In this document: positions 7,970 to 16,228 of the stretch, piece after piece
How the letters are laid out: each line of letters begins with the position of its first letter
How positions within the stretch are numbered: position 1 is the first letter of the stretch
Assembly (NCBI RefSeq): GCF_003752505.1
Contig: NZ_RKHO01000001.1
Span: 3,534,001 to 3,598,000, forward strand
Length of the DNA: 64,000 bases
Reading direction: 5' to 3'
Origin: Nocardioides aurantiacus
GTDB lineage: Bacteria; Actinomycetota; Actinomycetes; Propionibacteriales; Nocardioidaceae
Program-made: the position numbers and the translations under genes
The notes under the pieces: generated by a model
The model's input: only the letters and a program-made list of their open reading frames with translations
The model's database searches: none
Told to the model about the DNA's origin: nothing

Positions 7970-9088
7970 TTACCGTGTGTCTGTCGACGGCCGGGCAAGC
8001 ATCCGGGTTACTAGCGAGACTCGCAGCGCATCCAGCTCCGAAGCCTGCGTGCGTTGGTCACGAGAAAGGGCTGCCACAGCCTCGGCACGTCTCACGAACT
8101 CGTGCTGCACTTGCAGGTCTGGCAACTGCACAATCGCCTCCTGAAGGTATGGCAACTTGATGTACTTGATCACACCGCCAATGCTCTGGGCACGCAGTCG
8201 TTCGACGTAGAGATCCAGAAATGCGTGAAGAAATTTGGGTAGGGCCGCAGTCTCGTCGGCACTCTCAATCACGTATGTGCGCTGGTAGGCATTGAATTGG
8301 CCCTCGTAGTACTTGACGTTCAGGTCTCCATTCCCCGCTACCAGTATCGCCTTGCAGTCGAAGGCCGGCACGTCGATGCGCGACGGGCGACTGGCGCAGG
8401 TGAAGAAAGGAAACTCGCCATCTTCCACAGCAGCATTCGCGTCAAGCTTCCCGGTCCTGATCCGAACCAATGAGCCCAAGAGTGTGGGAGATGTCGGCAA
8501 CGAGCCCGCGGAGCCCGGGACTCGCGGGTCCCCGAACATCTCAAGAAAACAAGACTTCTTCAGGTCATCGAGGTGGGCGAGGGCGACGCTGCGCTTGAGG
8601 CAGAGTGAGTCGGTGTGGTCCAGGATTGTGGCGATGCGGCGCTGCTCGGCGAGAGGTGGGAGCGGCAGCTCGGACTGCTTGACGATGCGGTCCGAGACCG
8701 CTGGGTAGCTCGACCCGGTGGCCTTCCGGACCATGTCCACAATGAATCCCTCTGAACGCACCCAGTGGAACAAGTACCGGCCGTGGAGATCCCGTGTGGG
8801 CCTCAGCACGGTGAACCCCGTGGATGCCGTCGCGCCATCCAGATGTGGCGGGACAACGGCAACAGCATTCAGGTTCGGGCGCACGGTGGACACGAGGACA
8901 TCCCCGGCGGCAACAAGTTGGCGAGCTCGGCTCGGAGCCTCGGCCGAAGAGACACCCGCAGCGCCCGTGACCTCTTTGCGAGAATTATCAACGGCACCCA
9001 GATCGATGTAGTCGAAGGCGACGGGCTCGGTCGCTCTACTCGGATTCCAGGTCGACACCCGGGTAGTCACGTCCCCGATCCTCTTCAC
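7970..9088 (-). CDS. hsdS: Type I restriction-modification specificity subunit S
   Basis: This is the DNA-recognition subunit, which directs HsdM methylation and HsdR cleavage to a bipartite target. The 372 residues have two target-recognition domains. The first is followed by the conserved region LPPLAEQRRIATILDHTDSL and a long helix ending KSCFLEMFGDPR; the second TRD ends with IVQLPDLQVQHEFVRRAEAV. The GTG start at 9088 overlaps the hsdM stop by four bases (GTGA), implying translational coupling. The target sequence cannot be read from the gene. Confidence 0.93.
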   Translation of the reverse strand: MKRIGDVTTRVSTWNPSRATEPVAFDYIDLGAVDNSRKEVTGAAGVSSAEAPSRARQLVAAGDVLVSTVRPNLNAVAVVPPHLDGATASTGFTVLRPTRDLHGRYLFHWVRSEGFIVDMVRKATGSSYPAVSDRIVKQSELPLPPLAEQRRIATILDHTDSLCLKRSVALAHLDDLKKSCFLEMFGDPRVPGSAGSLPTSPTLLGSLVRIRTGKLDANAAVEDGEFPFFTCASRPSRIDVPAFDCKAILVAGNGDLNVKYYEGQFNAYQRTYVIESADETAALPKFLHAFLDLYVERLRAQSIGGVIKYIKLPYLQEAIVQLPDLQVQHEFVRRAEAVAALSRDQRTQASELDALRVSLVTRMLARPSTDTR

Positions 9089-10554
9089 GAAAGCAAAGCT
9101 CTCAGATCTGCGAGGCCGTGCTGGATCTCGGCTTCCAGATTTTCAAGGTCAGCGAGGATGTCGAGCGGCGCGCGGTGCTCGACCTCGTCATGGACGGCCT
9201 CCCTGTAGCGGTTCAAGGAGAGGTCGTAGCTCTGGGCGGCGATGTCGGCCTTCGGGACGAGGAACGACTGGTCAGTGCGCGCCCGGTCGCGCTCCGGCGA
9301 GCCTGGTTCTGACGCGCTCAACCCACGGGCCAGGACGTCGGGGAGGTCGTTGGCCTCGATGGGGTTGCGCTTGTCGTCGAGGCTGAAGCCGTCGGCGTGC
9401 ACGTCGTAGAACCAGACGTGGTCGGTGCCGCCGGAGTTCGTTTTGGTGAAGAACAGGATCGCGGTGGACACTCCGGCGTACGGCTTAAAGACCCCGGAAG
9501 GGAGCTTCACCACTGCTTCGAGCTTCTGGTCCTCGACCAGGATCCGGCGAAGATCCTTGTGCGCCTTGGACGAGCCGAACAGCACGCCGTCCGGAACGAT
9601 GACGGCTGCACGGCCGCCGGGCTTCAGCAGACGGAGGAAGAGTGCCAAGAAGAGGAGCTCCGTCTTCTTGGTCTTGACGACGCGCTGAAGGTCCTTCGAC
9701 GTGGACTCATTGTCCAAGCTCCCTGCGAAGGGCGGGTTCGCCAGAATCAGCGAGTAGCTCCCTTCCTCATCTGAGGCGCCCTCAGAGAGGGAGTCGCGGT
9801 AGCGGATGTCGGGCTGCTCCACGCCGTGGAGCAGCATGTTCATGCTGCCGATGCGGAGCATGGTCGAGTCGAAGTCGTAGCCGTGGAACATGCCGTGGTG
9901 GAAGTGCTCGCGCTGCTTCGCATCCGTCATCACGGAAGGGTGGTGCTCGCGCACGTACTCCGAGGCCGCGACCAAGAACCCAGATGTGCCTGCCGCCGGG
10001 TCGCAGACCTCGTCGGTCGGCTGCGGCGCCGTCATGTTGACCATCAGCTTGATGATGTGACGGGGGGTGCGGAACTGGCCGTTCTGGCCGGCCGAGGCGA
10101 TCTTGCTGAGCATGTACTCGTAGAGGTCACCGGTGGTGTCGCGGTTGTCCATCGGGATGTCGTCGAGCATGTCGACGACCCGGGACAGCAGCGCCGGGGT
10201 GGGGATGGTGAACCGGGCGTCCTTCATGTGCTCCGAGTAGGTCGACCCGTCCCCGCCCAGCGTGCGCAGGAGTGGAAAGACCCCCGCGCCGACGATCTTG
10301 AACATGACGCCGGGCTCGCGGCTCTTGAAACGGGACCAACGCAGCTCGTCCTGGCCCGGCTGGAAGAGGGGGCCCTCGACCGGCTGGCCGGTGCGGTTCG
10401 CCTTCTTCTCCGCAAGGGTCTGCAGGTCATCCAGTCTCCGGATGAACAGCAGGTAGGTGATCTGCTCAATGACCTCCAGGGGGTTCGCGATACCCCCGGA
10501 CCAAAAGGCGTCCCAGACGCGGTCAACCTTGTTCTTGAGGTCTCCGGTGATCAC
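9085..10554 (-). CDS. hsdM: Type I restriction-modification DNA methyltransferase M subunit
   Basis: This subunit transfers methyl from S-adenosylmethionine to adenine N6 at the target defined by HsdS. The 489 residues contain an N-terminal HsdM_N helical domain, the SAM-binding motif DPAAGTSG at 185-192 and the catalytic NPPF at 273-276, followed by the N6-MTase fold. It starts at GTG 10554 (GTGATCACC), with AGGG upstream. It is second in the minus-strand operon, 22 bases after the EcsC-like gene, and is coupled to hsdS by a GTGA overlap. Confidence 0.95.
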   Translation of the reverse strand: MITGDLKNKVDRVWDAFWSGGIANPLEVIEQITYLLFIRRLDDLQTLAEKKANRTGQPVEGPLFQPGQDELRWSRFKSREPGVMFKIVGAGVFPLLRTLGGDGSTYSEHMKDARFTIPTPALLSRVVDMLDDIPMDNRDTTGDLYEYMLSKIASAGQNGQFRTPRHIIKLMVNMTAPQPTDEVCDPAAGTSGFLVAASEYVREHHPSVMTDAKQREHFHHGMFHGYDFDSTMLRIGSMNMLLHGVEQPDIRYRDSLSEGASDEEGSYSLILANPPFAGSLDNESTSKDLQRVVKTKKTELLFLALFLRLLKPGGRAAVIVPDGVLFGSSKAHKDLRRILVEDQKLEAVVKLPSGVFKPYAGVSTAILFFTKTNSGGTDHVWFYDVHADGFSLDDKRNPIEANDLPDVLARGLSASEPGSPERDRARTDQSFLVPKADIAAQSYDLSLNRYREAVHDEVEHRAPLDILADLENLEAEIQHGLADLRALLS

Positions 10555-10576
10555 TCGGGCACCCTAAGCGGAGTCA

Positions 10577-11269
10577 TTACGCGATCTGCTGCGGATCCAC
10601 CGCGACTGTTTCCACGCTGATCCCGGTCTGTGGGAGGGGTCCGAACGCGGACCTGGTCGTACGAACGACCGCCCGCGACATGACAGCGTTGCCCGTCATA
10701 CCGATCGCGGCGCCGAGCCCAAACGGGACTGCCTTTCCGAGGACGAGGATGCCTTGCTTCGTCCCGTACTTGGTCACGAAATTCTTCCCGAGCACGCCGT
10801 TGATCTTGTAGATGACATCCATCGAGACTGCCTGTGTCAGCCGGCGGCCCCAATGCGACCCCGCTCTTCCTGCCGCCTTTTCTACTACGGCGACACCCCC
10901 GGGGCCGGCGAGGATTGTGAGCAGGAGGGCTTTGCGGCGGTCGATGTCTTCGACCTCGATGCCATGCACAGAGGCAACCGCCAAGACGTAGACAGCGCTC
11001 GCAGCCGTGAATGCCCCCGCGTCTGCCACGCCGGCAACCAAGCCTCCCGGGAGGCCGACGCCGGGTGCCGCTGCCACACCGCCGGCTGCAGCTCCCGTGG
11101 TCGAGACCAGCCCTGTGTAGGAACGCTCCAGAGCGGTGATGAGCTCTGCGGTGGTCATGTTCGAGCGACGAAGGTGCGCGGCGCGGATGAACCGCTCGAC
11201 CTCCGCCCCGGAGACGCTGACGGCAGAGTCGATACCTGCCATGACCATGTCGCGCGCCTTCGGTGCCAC
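10577..11269 (-). CDS. EcsC-like protein
   Basis: The 230 residues resemble EcsC-family proteins of unknown biochemical role. They show a Gly/Ala-rich membrane-like core (TTGAAAGGVAAAPGVGLPGG), a conserved VASVHGIEVEDIDRRKAL segment, a FVTKYGTKQG motif and a PFGLGAAIGMTGNAVMSRAVV hydrophobic stretch. It starts at GTG 11269 behind a strong GAGGAGGG site. It appears to be the first gene of the operon leading into hsdM-hsdS-hsdR, so it may be co-expressed with the restriction system. Whether it has a defence role is inference only. Confidence 0.7.
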   Translation of the reverse strand: MAPKARDMVMAGIDSAVSVSGAEVERFIRAAHLRRSNMTTAELITALERSYTGLVSTTGAAAGGVAAAPGVGLPGGLVAGVADAGAFTAASAVYVLAVASVHGIEVEDIDRRKALLLTILAGPGGVAVVEKAAGRAGSHWGRRLTQAVSMDVIYKINGVLGKNFVTKYGTKQGILVLGKAVPFGLGAAIGMTGNAVMSRAVVRTTRSAFGPLPQTGISVETVAVDPQQIA

Positions 11270-11460
11270 TTGCCCTCCTCGAGAACGTCCACTTTTGCGG
11301 ACAGTCCGGGAAGTGTCTCAGGGTTCCGGAGTGCGTTGCCCAGTTTCGGCTGGGCATCCCAACTCTGGCCCGCGTCGCACTTCGGCCGGAAGCCCCTGCG
11401 TTGCCACTCCGTCGCTCCGCTGGTTTCCATCGCGCGGGTACACGTTGCAGCGCGCGCCAA

Positions 11461-11487
11461 AGCCGCCCCGGCGGTGTCGGGGCGGCT
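11461..11487. terminator. GC-rich hairpin, possible terminator
   Basis: A perfect 10-bp stem (AGCCGCCCCG / CGGGGCGGCT) with a 7-base loop lies upstream of the EcsC operon. No T-run follows on either strand, so it may be a weak terminator or another secondary structure. Confidence 0.45.
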
Positions 11488-11513
11488 CTGGTCAAGAGGG
11501 CTGTCCTGGTGGT

Positions 11514-11547
11514 GATTCTGCGAAGTCTTCGCCTTGATTCTGCGAAG
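11514..11547 (+). repeat. 12-bp direct repeat pair beside tRNA-like remnant
   Basis: GATTCTGCGAAG occurs at 11514-11525 and again at 11536-11547; the first copy also forms the small palindrome GCGAAG-T-CTTCGC. Short direct repeats next to a tRNA-like 3' end resemble integrase arm sites, but no integrase gene lies in the window. Confidence 0.5.
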
Positions 11548-11552
11548 ACCCC

Positions 11553-11585
11553 CTGCTGGAGCTAGCGGGAATCGAACCCCGTCCC
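11553..11585 (-). other. Degenerate tRNA/tmRNA-like 3' end (possible att site)
   Basis: The minus strand reads GGACGGGGTTCGATTCCCGC and then TAGCTCCAGCA, closely resembling the T-arm, acceptor and CCA end of actinobacterial tmRNA (ssrA) or a tRNA. The T-stem has mismatches and no matching 5' half is found nearby, so this is not a complete gene. 3' ends of tRNA and tmRNA genes are common attachment sites. It may mark the edge of the restriction island. Confidence 0.5.
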
Positions 11586-11795
11586 AGCTGAGGATCGACC
11601 AAGCCGGTCGGCAGCCCCTACTGCCACGCGAACGTGGCACGAGGACACCAGGTGTCTGGCTCGGTGAACGAGAACGAAGCTGGCCCGGACGGGGGGCACC
11701 GCGACGCCCGTCTGCGATGATGTGTCCAGGTTCAGAGAACGGGGTTTTCCTGACGGTAGTCCCTACGAAAGTCCTGATTAAAGTCCTGATCCCCC

Positions 11796-11871
11796 GGGCC
11801 TCTAGCTCAATTGGCAGAGCAGCGGACTTTTAATCCGCGGGTTGTGGGTTCGAGTCCCACGGGGCCCACCA
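11796..11871 (+). tRNA. tRNA-Lys (TTT anticodon)
   Basis: Complete cloverleaf: acceptor GGGCCTC pairs with GGGGCCC, D-arm AGCTCAATTGGCAGAGC, anticodon stem GCGGA/TCCGC with loop CTTTTAA giving anticodon TTT, T-arm GTGGGTTCGAGTCCCAC, and an encoded CCA at 11869-11871. It lies at the boundary between the accessory region and core-like genes. Confidence 0.95.
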
Positions 11872-11911
11872 GTGCGGTGTGAAACCGCGCAAACCTGGGC
11901 AAGGTCCCCAC

Positions 11912-12169
11912 ATGGGGGACCGTGCCTACCTCGGCTTCGCGCCGGGACGACGACCGGCCGTCGACGTGCGCATCGGCACGCGGTGGCTCCCCGGAGAGCT
12001 GCGGTCCTGGATCCGTCGGGGAGAGAGCTGGTGGGCCCACGTGGACTACGTGCTCCCTGAGGACGGGGCGCACACCGCGACCGTGCTGGCCGCGTCGATC
12101 CGGTCCGCGGACCCGCGCGCGGAGCCGCCGGGGACGTCCGAGGACGGGTCGGACCGTCAGGAGGTCTGA
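11912..12169 (+). CDS. Small hypothetical protein
   Basis: 85 residues from ATG 11912 with AAGG about 7 bases upstream; an in-frame ATG at 11879 abuts the tRNA and is less likely. The sequence (GDRAYLGFAPGRRPAVDVRIGTRWLPGELRSW and WWAHVDYVLPEDGAHTATVLA) looks like a compact, beta-rich soluble protein. No family was recognised. Its 3' end overlaps the convergent DUF2510 gene by 13 bases. Confidence 0.6.
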   Translation: MGDRAYLGFAPGRRPAVDVRIGTRWLPGELRSWIRRGESWWAHVDYVLPEDGAHTATVLAASIRSADPRAEPPGTSEDGSDRQEV

Positions 12170-12354
12170 GCCGGTGGGGGCCGGTCCTCGCGCTGCGGGG
12201 GCACCGGCGGGTCGGCGGCCCGGCCGTCCCAGTCGGTCCAGGCCCGGCCGTCCCAGAAGCGGTGATCGAGCGGGCGGCTCGGGTGGCGGTACCACCCGAC
12301 AGCGAGCTCCTCGGCCGTCGTGCCATCCGGTGTGTCGTGCGTGTGGGGTCGCAT
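12157..12354 (-). CDS. DUF2510 domain small protein
   Basis: 65 residues with a clear DUF2510 signature: GWYRHPSRPLDHRFWDGRAWTDW, matching the family's GWYxDP...RYWDGxxWT pattern. In actinobacteria this short motif is usually fused to membrane proteins; here it stands alone with a Pro-rich tail. Its role is unknown. Start ATG 12354. Confidence 0.7.
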   Translation of the reverse strand: MRPHTHDTPDGTTAEELAVGWYRHPSRPLDHRFWDGRAWTDWDGRAADPPVPPQREDRPPPAQTS

Positions 12355-12447
12355 CGCCCCTCCCGGTCCTCTGGCGAGAAGGCGTCCCGACCGGGTCCGG
12401 GGCTGGCACGCCCCTCCAGTGGACCACGGCCACGGCCGGTGGGGAAG

Positions 12448-13149
12448 TCAGCCGGTGACGCGCACCTTCACCACGCTGGTCGGGTAGCGCACCCCGGCGT
12501 CGTGGTAGCGGTGGAAGCGACGGGTCAGGGCGGCGAGGTCGCCCGGCGACATCTTGATGCACCCCGCGGAGCGGTAGTCGTTGTACGCCGGCACCTCCCA
12601 GCGGCACCGCTGGTCGCCGCGCTCGTCCCGGCACTGGCCGTTGGTGACGGTCTGCTCGGAGTGGATGAACAGCGCCTGGCGCAGGGTGCCGTTGCGGCAG
12701 CGCTTGTTCTCGAGCTGGAAGACCCGGCCGTCGATGTAGTTGCCGTCACGCCGGTCCTGCTGCACGAACGAGTAGTCCCCGTGGGGCAGCCACCCCTCGT
12801 TGCGCACGCAGCCGTCGGTGCCGCGCGGTCCGGTCCCGGAGCCGGCGCGCCACGACACCTCCTCGGCGAGCTTCCAGCGGGCCTTCGCCCCGGCGCGGGT
12901 CCACGACCGCCACACGACACGCGAACGGAACGGACGGGCGTAGTTCTTGTCGAACACGATCACCGCCCGCCGTCGCTGCACCGAGGCGGCGGGCACCAGC
13001 ACCTGCCCGGGTACGACGCGCGGCTGCACCGCCGCGGTGCCGACGGTGGTCGAGCGCGGGGCCGCCTCGACCACGGAGGGGAGGGCGACGCCGGAGGCGG
13101 CGAGCGCGAGCACGGCGAGGAGCCGAGCCGCTCGGGGGAAGGAGCTCAT
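12448..13149 (-). CDS. Secreted L,D-transpeptidase-like (YkuD) protein
   Basis: Likely a peptidoglycan cross-linking enzyme or a relative. From ATG 13149 the protein is 233 residues with a signal peptide ending near VEAAP. The catalytic region carries ALFIHSEQ and SAGCIKMSPGDL, matching the YkuD pattern in which His and the Cys of S-x-G-C act in catalysis. Several extra Cys residues (GCVRN, NKRCRN, GQCRDE, QRCRWE) suggest disulfides after export. An in-frame TTG at 13167 would add six residues; neither start has a strong ribosome binding site. Confidence 0.75.
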   Translation of the reverse strand: MSSFPRAARLLAVLALAASGVALPSVVEAAPRSTTVGTAAVQPRVVPGQVLVPAASVQRRRAVIVFDKNYARPFRSRVVWRSWTRAGAKARWKLAEEVSWRAGSGTGPRGTDGCVRNEGWLPHGDYSFVQQDRRDGNYIDGRVFQLENKRCRNGTLRQALFIHSEQTVTNGQCRDERGDQRCRWEVPAYNDYRSAGCIKMSPGDLAALTRRFHRYHDAGVRYPTSVVKVRVTG

Positions 13150-13213
13150 CGGGGCAGTCAAGCCCAACCGGCGCCCGATCCCCCGCGGATCGGGCGCGAC
13201 ACGCCCGCGAGGG

Positions 13214-14680
13214 TCAGCTCGCGGCGCGGCCGCGGACGCCGGCGTCGGTGAGCCGCGCCTCCTCCAGCGCCTGCGCCTCGAGCTCGGCGCGACGCTGGTC
13301 GCTGCCGAACGAACCCGGCTCGCTGACCAGCTCGGTCGCCCCCTTGGGCAGGCGCTTGAGAGCCATCCGGGCGAAGATCTGCTGCTCGGTCGCGGTGCGC
13401 TGGGAGCGGTCGTTGGACAGGAACGTGACGGCCCAGTGGATGAGCGCGGTGAACTGGTTCTTGAAGCCGGTGAGGTAGATCAGGTGGACCCCGAGCCACA
13501 TCAGCCAGGCGATGAAGCCGCTGAGCTTGACCTTGCCGATCAGCGCGACGGCGTCGAAGCGCGAGATCGTGGCCATGCTGCCCTTGTCGAAGTACTTGAA
13601 GGGCTTCTGGGCGGGCTGGTCGGTGAGCCGGCCCTTGATCTCCTTCGCGGCGTACTTCGCCCCCTGGATCGCGACCTGCGCGACGCCGGGGAGGTTGTTG
13701 AGCGCGATCATGTCGCCGACCACGAACACCTCGGGGTAGCCCGGGAGGGTGAGGTCGGGGTTGACGCCGATGCGGCCGGCGCGGTCGAGCGAGGCGCCGG
13801 ACTGCTCGGCGAGCGTCGCGCCGATCGAGCTGGCCTGCACGCCGGCGGCCCAGATCTTGGTGACCGACTCGATGCGGCGCTTCTGGCCGCTCTTGTCCTG
13901 CACCTCGAGGCCGCGCTCGTCGACGTCGGTGACCATGGCGCCGAGCTGCACCTCGACACCGAGGTCCTCCAGCGCCTTCTTGCTCTTCTCGCCGAGCGTC
14001 GCGCCGAACGGCGGCAGCACCTGGCTGGCGGCGTCGACGAGGATGACGCGGGCGTCGCGGCTGTTGATGTGGCGGAAGTCCTTGCGCAGCGTCTTGCGCG
14101 ACAGCTCGGCGATCTGGCCGGCCATCTCGACGCCGGTGGGGCCGGCCCCGACCACGACGAAGGTCAGCAGGTGGTCGACGTCGTCGCCCTTGCCCGCCAT
14201 CACCTCGGCGAGCTCGAAGGCACCGAAGATGCGGCCACGCAGCTCCAGCGCGTCGTCGATGCTCTTCATGCCGGGGGCGAACTCGGCGAAGTGGTCGTTG
14301 CCGAAGTAGGACTGACCGGCACCGGCCGCGACGAGCAGCGAGTCGTAGGAGGTGACGGTGCGCCGGCCGAGCACGTGGTGGGTGACCGTGCGGGCGTCGA
14401 GGTCGATGTCGGTGACCTCGCCGAGGAGCACGGTCGCGTTGTCCTGGCCCGAGAGGACCTCACGCGTGGCCGGAGCGATCTCGCCCTCGGAGAGGATGCC
14501 GGTCGCCACCTGGTAGAGCAGCGGCTGGAACAGGTGGTGCGTCGTCTTGGCGATCATGGTGACGTCGACGTCGGCGCGTCGCAGCGCCTTGGTCCCGAAG
14601 AGCCCGCCGAAGCCGGAGCCGATGACGACGACCTGATGACGCCTGTTCGCAGTGGTGTTCACGTCAGCCATAACACCCAT
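13214..14680 (-). CDS. ndh: Type II NADH dehydrogenase (NDH-2)
   Basis: A single-subunit, non-proton-pumping NADH:quinone oxidoreductase. The 488 residues contain the N-terminal FAD-binding VIGSGFGGLFG, the family signature HHLFQPLLYQVATG, a second nucleotide fold (VVVGAGPTGVEMAGQIAEL) for NADH, and the FAD contact VFVVGDM. An amphipathic/hydrophobic C-terminal region (IAWLMWLGVHLIYLTGFKNQ) fits membrane anchoring. The start is ATG 14680 or the ATG three residues later. It runs divergently from mycothione reductase. Confidence 0.92.
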   Translation of the reverse strand: MGVMADVNTTANRRHQVVVIGSGFGGLFGTKALRRADVDVTMIAKTTHHLFQPLLYQVATGILSEGEIAPATREVLSGQDNATVLLGEVTDIDLDARTVTHHVLGRRTVTSYDSLLVAAGAGQSYFGNDHFAEFAPGMKSIDDALELRGRIFGAFELAEVMAGKGDDVDHLLTFVVVGAGPTGVEMAGQIAELSRKTLRKDFRHINSRDARVILVDAASQVLPPFGATLGEKSKKALEDLGVEVQLGAMVTDVDERGLEVQDKSGQKRRIESVTKIWAAGVQASSIGATLAEQSGASLDRAGRIGVNPDLTLPGYPEVFVVGDMIALNNLPGVAQVAIQGAKYAAKEIKGRLTDQPAQKPFKYFDKGSMATISRFDAVALIGKVKLSGFIAWLMWLGVHLIYLTGFKNQFTALIHWAVTFLSNDRSQRTATEQQIFARMALKRLPKGATELVSEPGSFGSDQRRAELEAQALEEARLTDAGVRGRAAS

Positions 14681-14768
14681 GTTCCCCCGATGCGTCCCCC
14701 TACCACCAATCCTGGCTGGTTGAGTGCATCACAACCCCCGGGTGGGACGGCTCGGGCACGATGGCGGG

Positions 14769-16133
14769 GTGACGCACTACGACCTCGCCGTCATCGGGAC
14801 GGGCTCGGGCAACTCCATCGTCGACCACCGGTTCTCCGGCTGGCGGGTGGCGATCTTCGAGGAGGCCAGGTTCGGCGGCACCTGCCTCAACGTGGGCTGC
14901 ATCCCGACCAAGATGTTCGTCTACCCCGCCGACCTCGCGCGGTCGGCGAGGCACGCGCCCGAGCTCGGCGTCGACACGGCGTACGACGGAGTGCGCTGGC
15001 GCGAGGTGCGCGACCGCATCTTCGGCCGCATCGACCCGATCGAGGCCGGCGGCCGCGACTACCGCCGCGGCCAGGAGGGCGTCGACGTCCACGAGTCGCA
15101 CGCCACCTTCGTCGACGACCACACCCTCGACACCGGCCGGGGCGAGCGGGTCACGGCCGACCGCGTCGTCATCGCCGCGGGCAGCCGCGTGCAGGTGGCC
15201 GACATCCCGGGGCTCGACGACGTGCCGTTCCACACCAGCGACACGGTGATGCGGCTCGAGGAGCTGCCCGCACGGATGGTCGTCGTGGGCGGGGGGTACG
15301 TCGCCGCGGAGCTCTCGCACGTCTTCAGCTCGCTCGGCACCCACGTCACCCAGGTGCAACGCGGCTCCCGGTTGCTGATGGCCCACGACCGCGAGATCTC
15401 GCTGGCCTTCACCGCCGCCGCCTCGCGGGCCTGGGACGTGCGGCTGGACCGCAGCCCGGCCAAGGTCGCCCGCCGCGGCGACGGCGTCGTGGTGACCTTC
15501 TCCGACGGCGAGGAGGTCGAGGCCGACGTGCTGCTGATGGCCACCGGCCGGGTGCCCAACTCCGACCGGCTCGGGCTGGAGCACACCGGCATCGAGGTCT
15601 CCGACGACGGCCTCGTCGTCGTGGACGAGCACCAGCGCACCACGGTCGAGGGCGTCTTCGCGCTGGGCGACGTCAGCAGCCCGCACGCGCTCAAGCACGT
15701 CGCCAACCACGACGCCAAGATCGTGCAGCACAACCTGCTGCACCCCGACGACCTGCGCCGCAACGACCTCGGCCCGGTGCCGAGCGCGGTGTTCACCTCG
15801 CCGCAGATCGCGAGCGTGGGACTCACCGAGGAGGCGGCCCGGGAGCAGGGGGTCGCCCACCGCGTGGTGAAGCAGGACTTCGCCGACGTGGCCTACGGGT
15901 GGGCGATGGAGAGCACCCCCGGCGAGGAGTTCCTCAAGCTCGTGGCGAGCGAGGACGGGGGCACGCTGCTCGGCGCCCACGTCATCGGCCCGCAGGCCAG
16001 CCTGCTGCTGCAGCCCCTCGTCCAGGCCATGAGCCTGGGGACCAGCCCGGCCGACCTCGCCCGCGGCCAGTACTGGATCCACCCGTCGCTGGCCGAGGTG
16101 GTCGAGAACGCCGTCCTCCAGCTGGTGGATTGA
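14769..16133 (+). CDS. mtr: Mycothione reductase
   Basis: Reduces mycothione disulfide to mycothiol with NADPH and FAD, maintaining the actinobacterial thiol pool. The 454 residues start at GTG 14769 (VTHYDLAVIGTGSGNS) behind GGCGGG. The redox disulfide is in GGTCLNVGCIPTK (Cys39, Cys44), followed by the NAD(P) fold VVGGGYVAAE, the FAD contact FALGDVS and a dimerisation domain with the catalytic HPSLAE segment. Lengths and motifs match the family and no defects are seen. Confidence 0.92.
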   Translation: MTHYDLAVIGTGSGNSIVDHRFSGWRVAIFEEARFGGTCLNVGCIPTKMFVYPADLARSARHAPELGVDTAYDGVRWREVRDRIFGRIDPIEAGGRDYRRGQEGVDVHESHATFVDDHTLDTGRGERVTADRVVIAAGSRVQVADIPGLDDVPFHTSDTVMRLEELPARMVVVGGGYVAAELSHVFSSLGTHVTQVQRGSRLLMAHDREISLAFTAAASRAWDVRLDRSPAKVARRGDGVVVTFSDGEEVEADVLLMATGRVPNSDRLGLEHTGIEVSDDGLVVVDEHQRTTVEGVFALGDVSSPHALKHVANHDAKIVQHNLLHPDDLRRNDLGPVPSAVFTSPQIASVGLTEEAAREQGVAHRVVKQDFADVAYGWAMESTPGEEFLKLVASEDGGTLLGAHVIGPQASLLLQPLVQAMSLGTSPADLARGQYWIHPSLAEVVENAVLQLVD

Positions 16134-16228
16134 TCCGAGACGCGGGCGTGCCGGTTCCCCTACGCTGACCCCCAGCGGACGGTCGCGACCAGGCGATCGT
16201 CCTCCACGCGCGTGGACGAAGGCGAGGG

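Noticed and set aside
11553-11585. A complete tRNA or tmRNA gene on the minus strand
   Set aside because: The T-stem is mismatched and no matching acceptor 5' half, D-arm or anticodon arm was found upstream.
12947-16168. Plus-strand open frame of 1073 codons
   Set aside because: It spans three genes on both strands and has Arg/Ala-rich shadow composition; real genes there have clear catalytic motifs in other frames.
16134-16228. Fluoride riboswitch ahead of the crcB operon
   Set aside because: The short leader shows no recognisable fluoride riboswitch core, and the crcB genes are internal to an overlapping unit.
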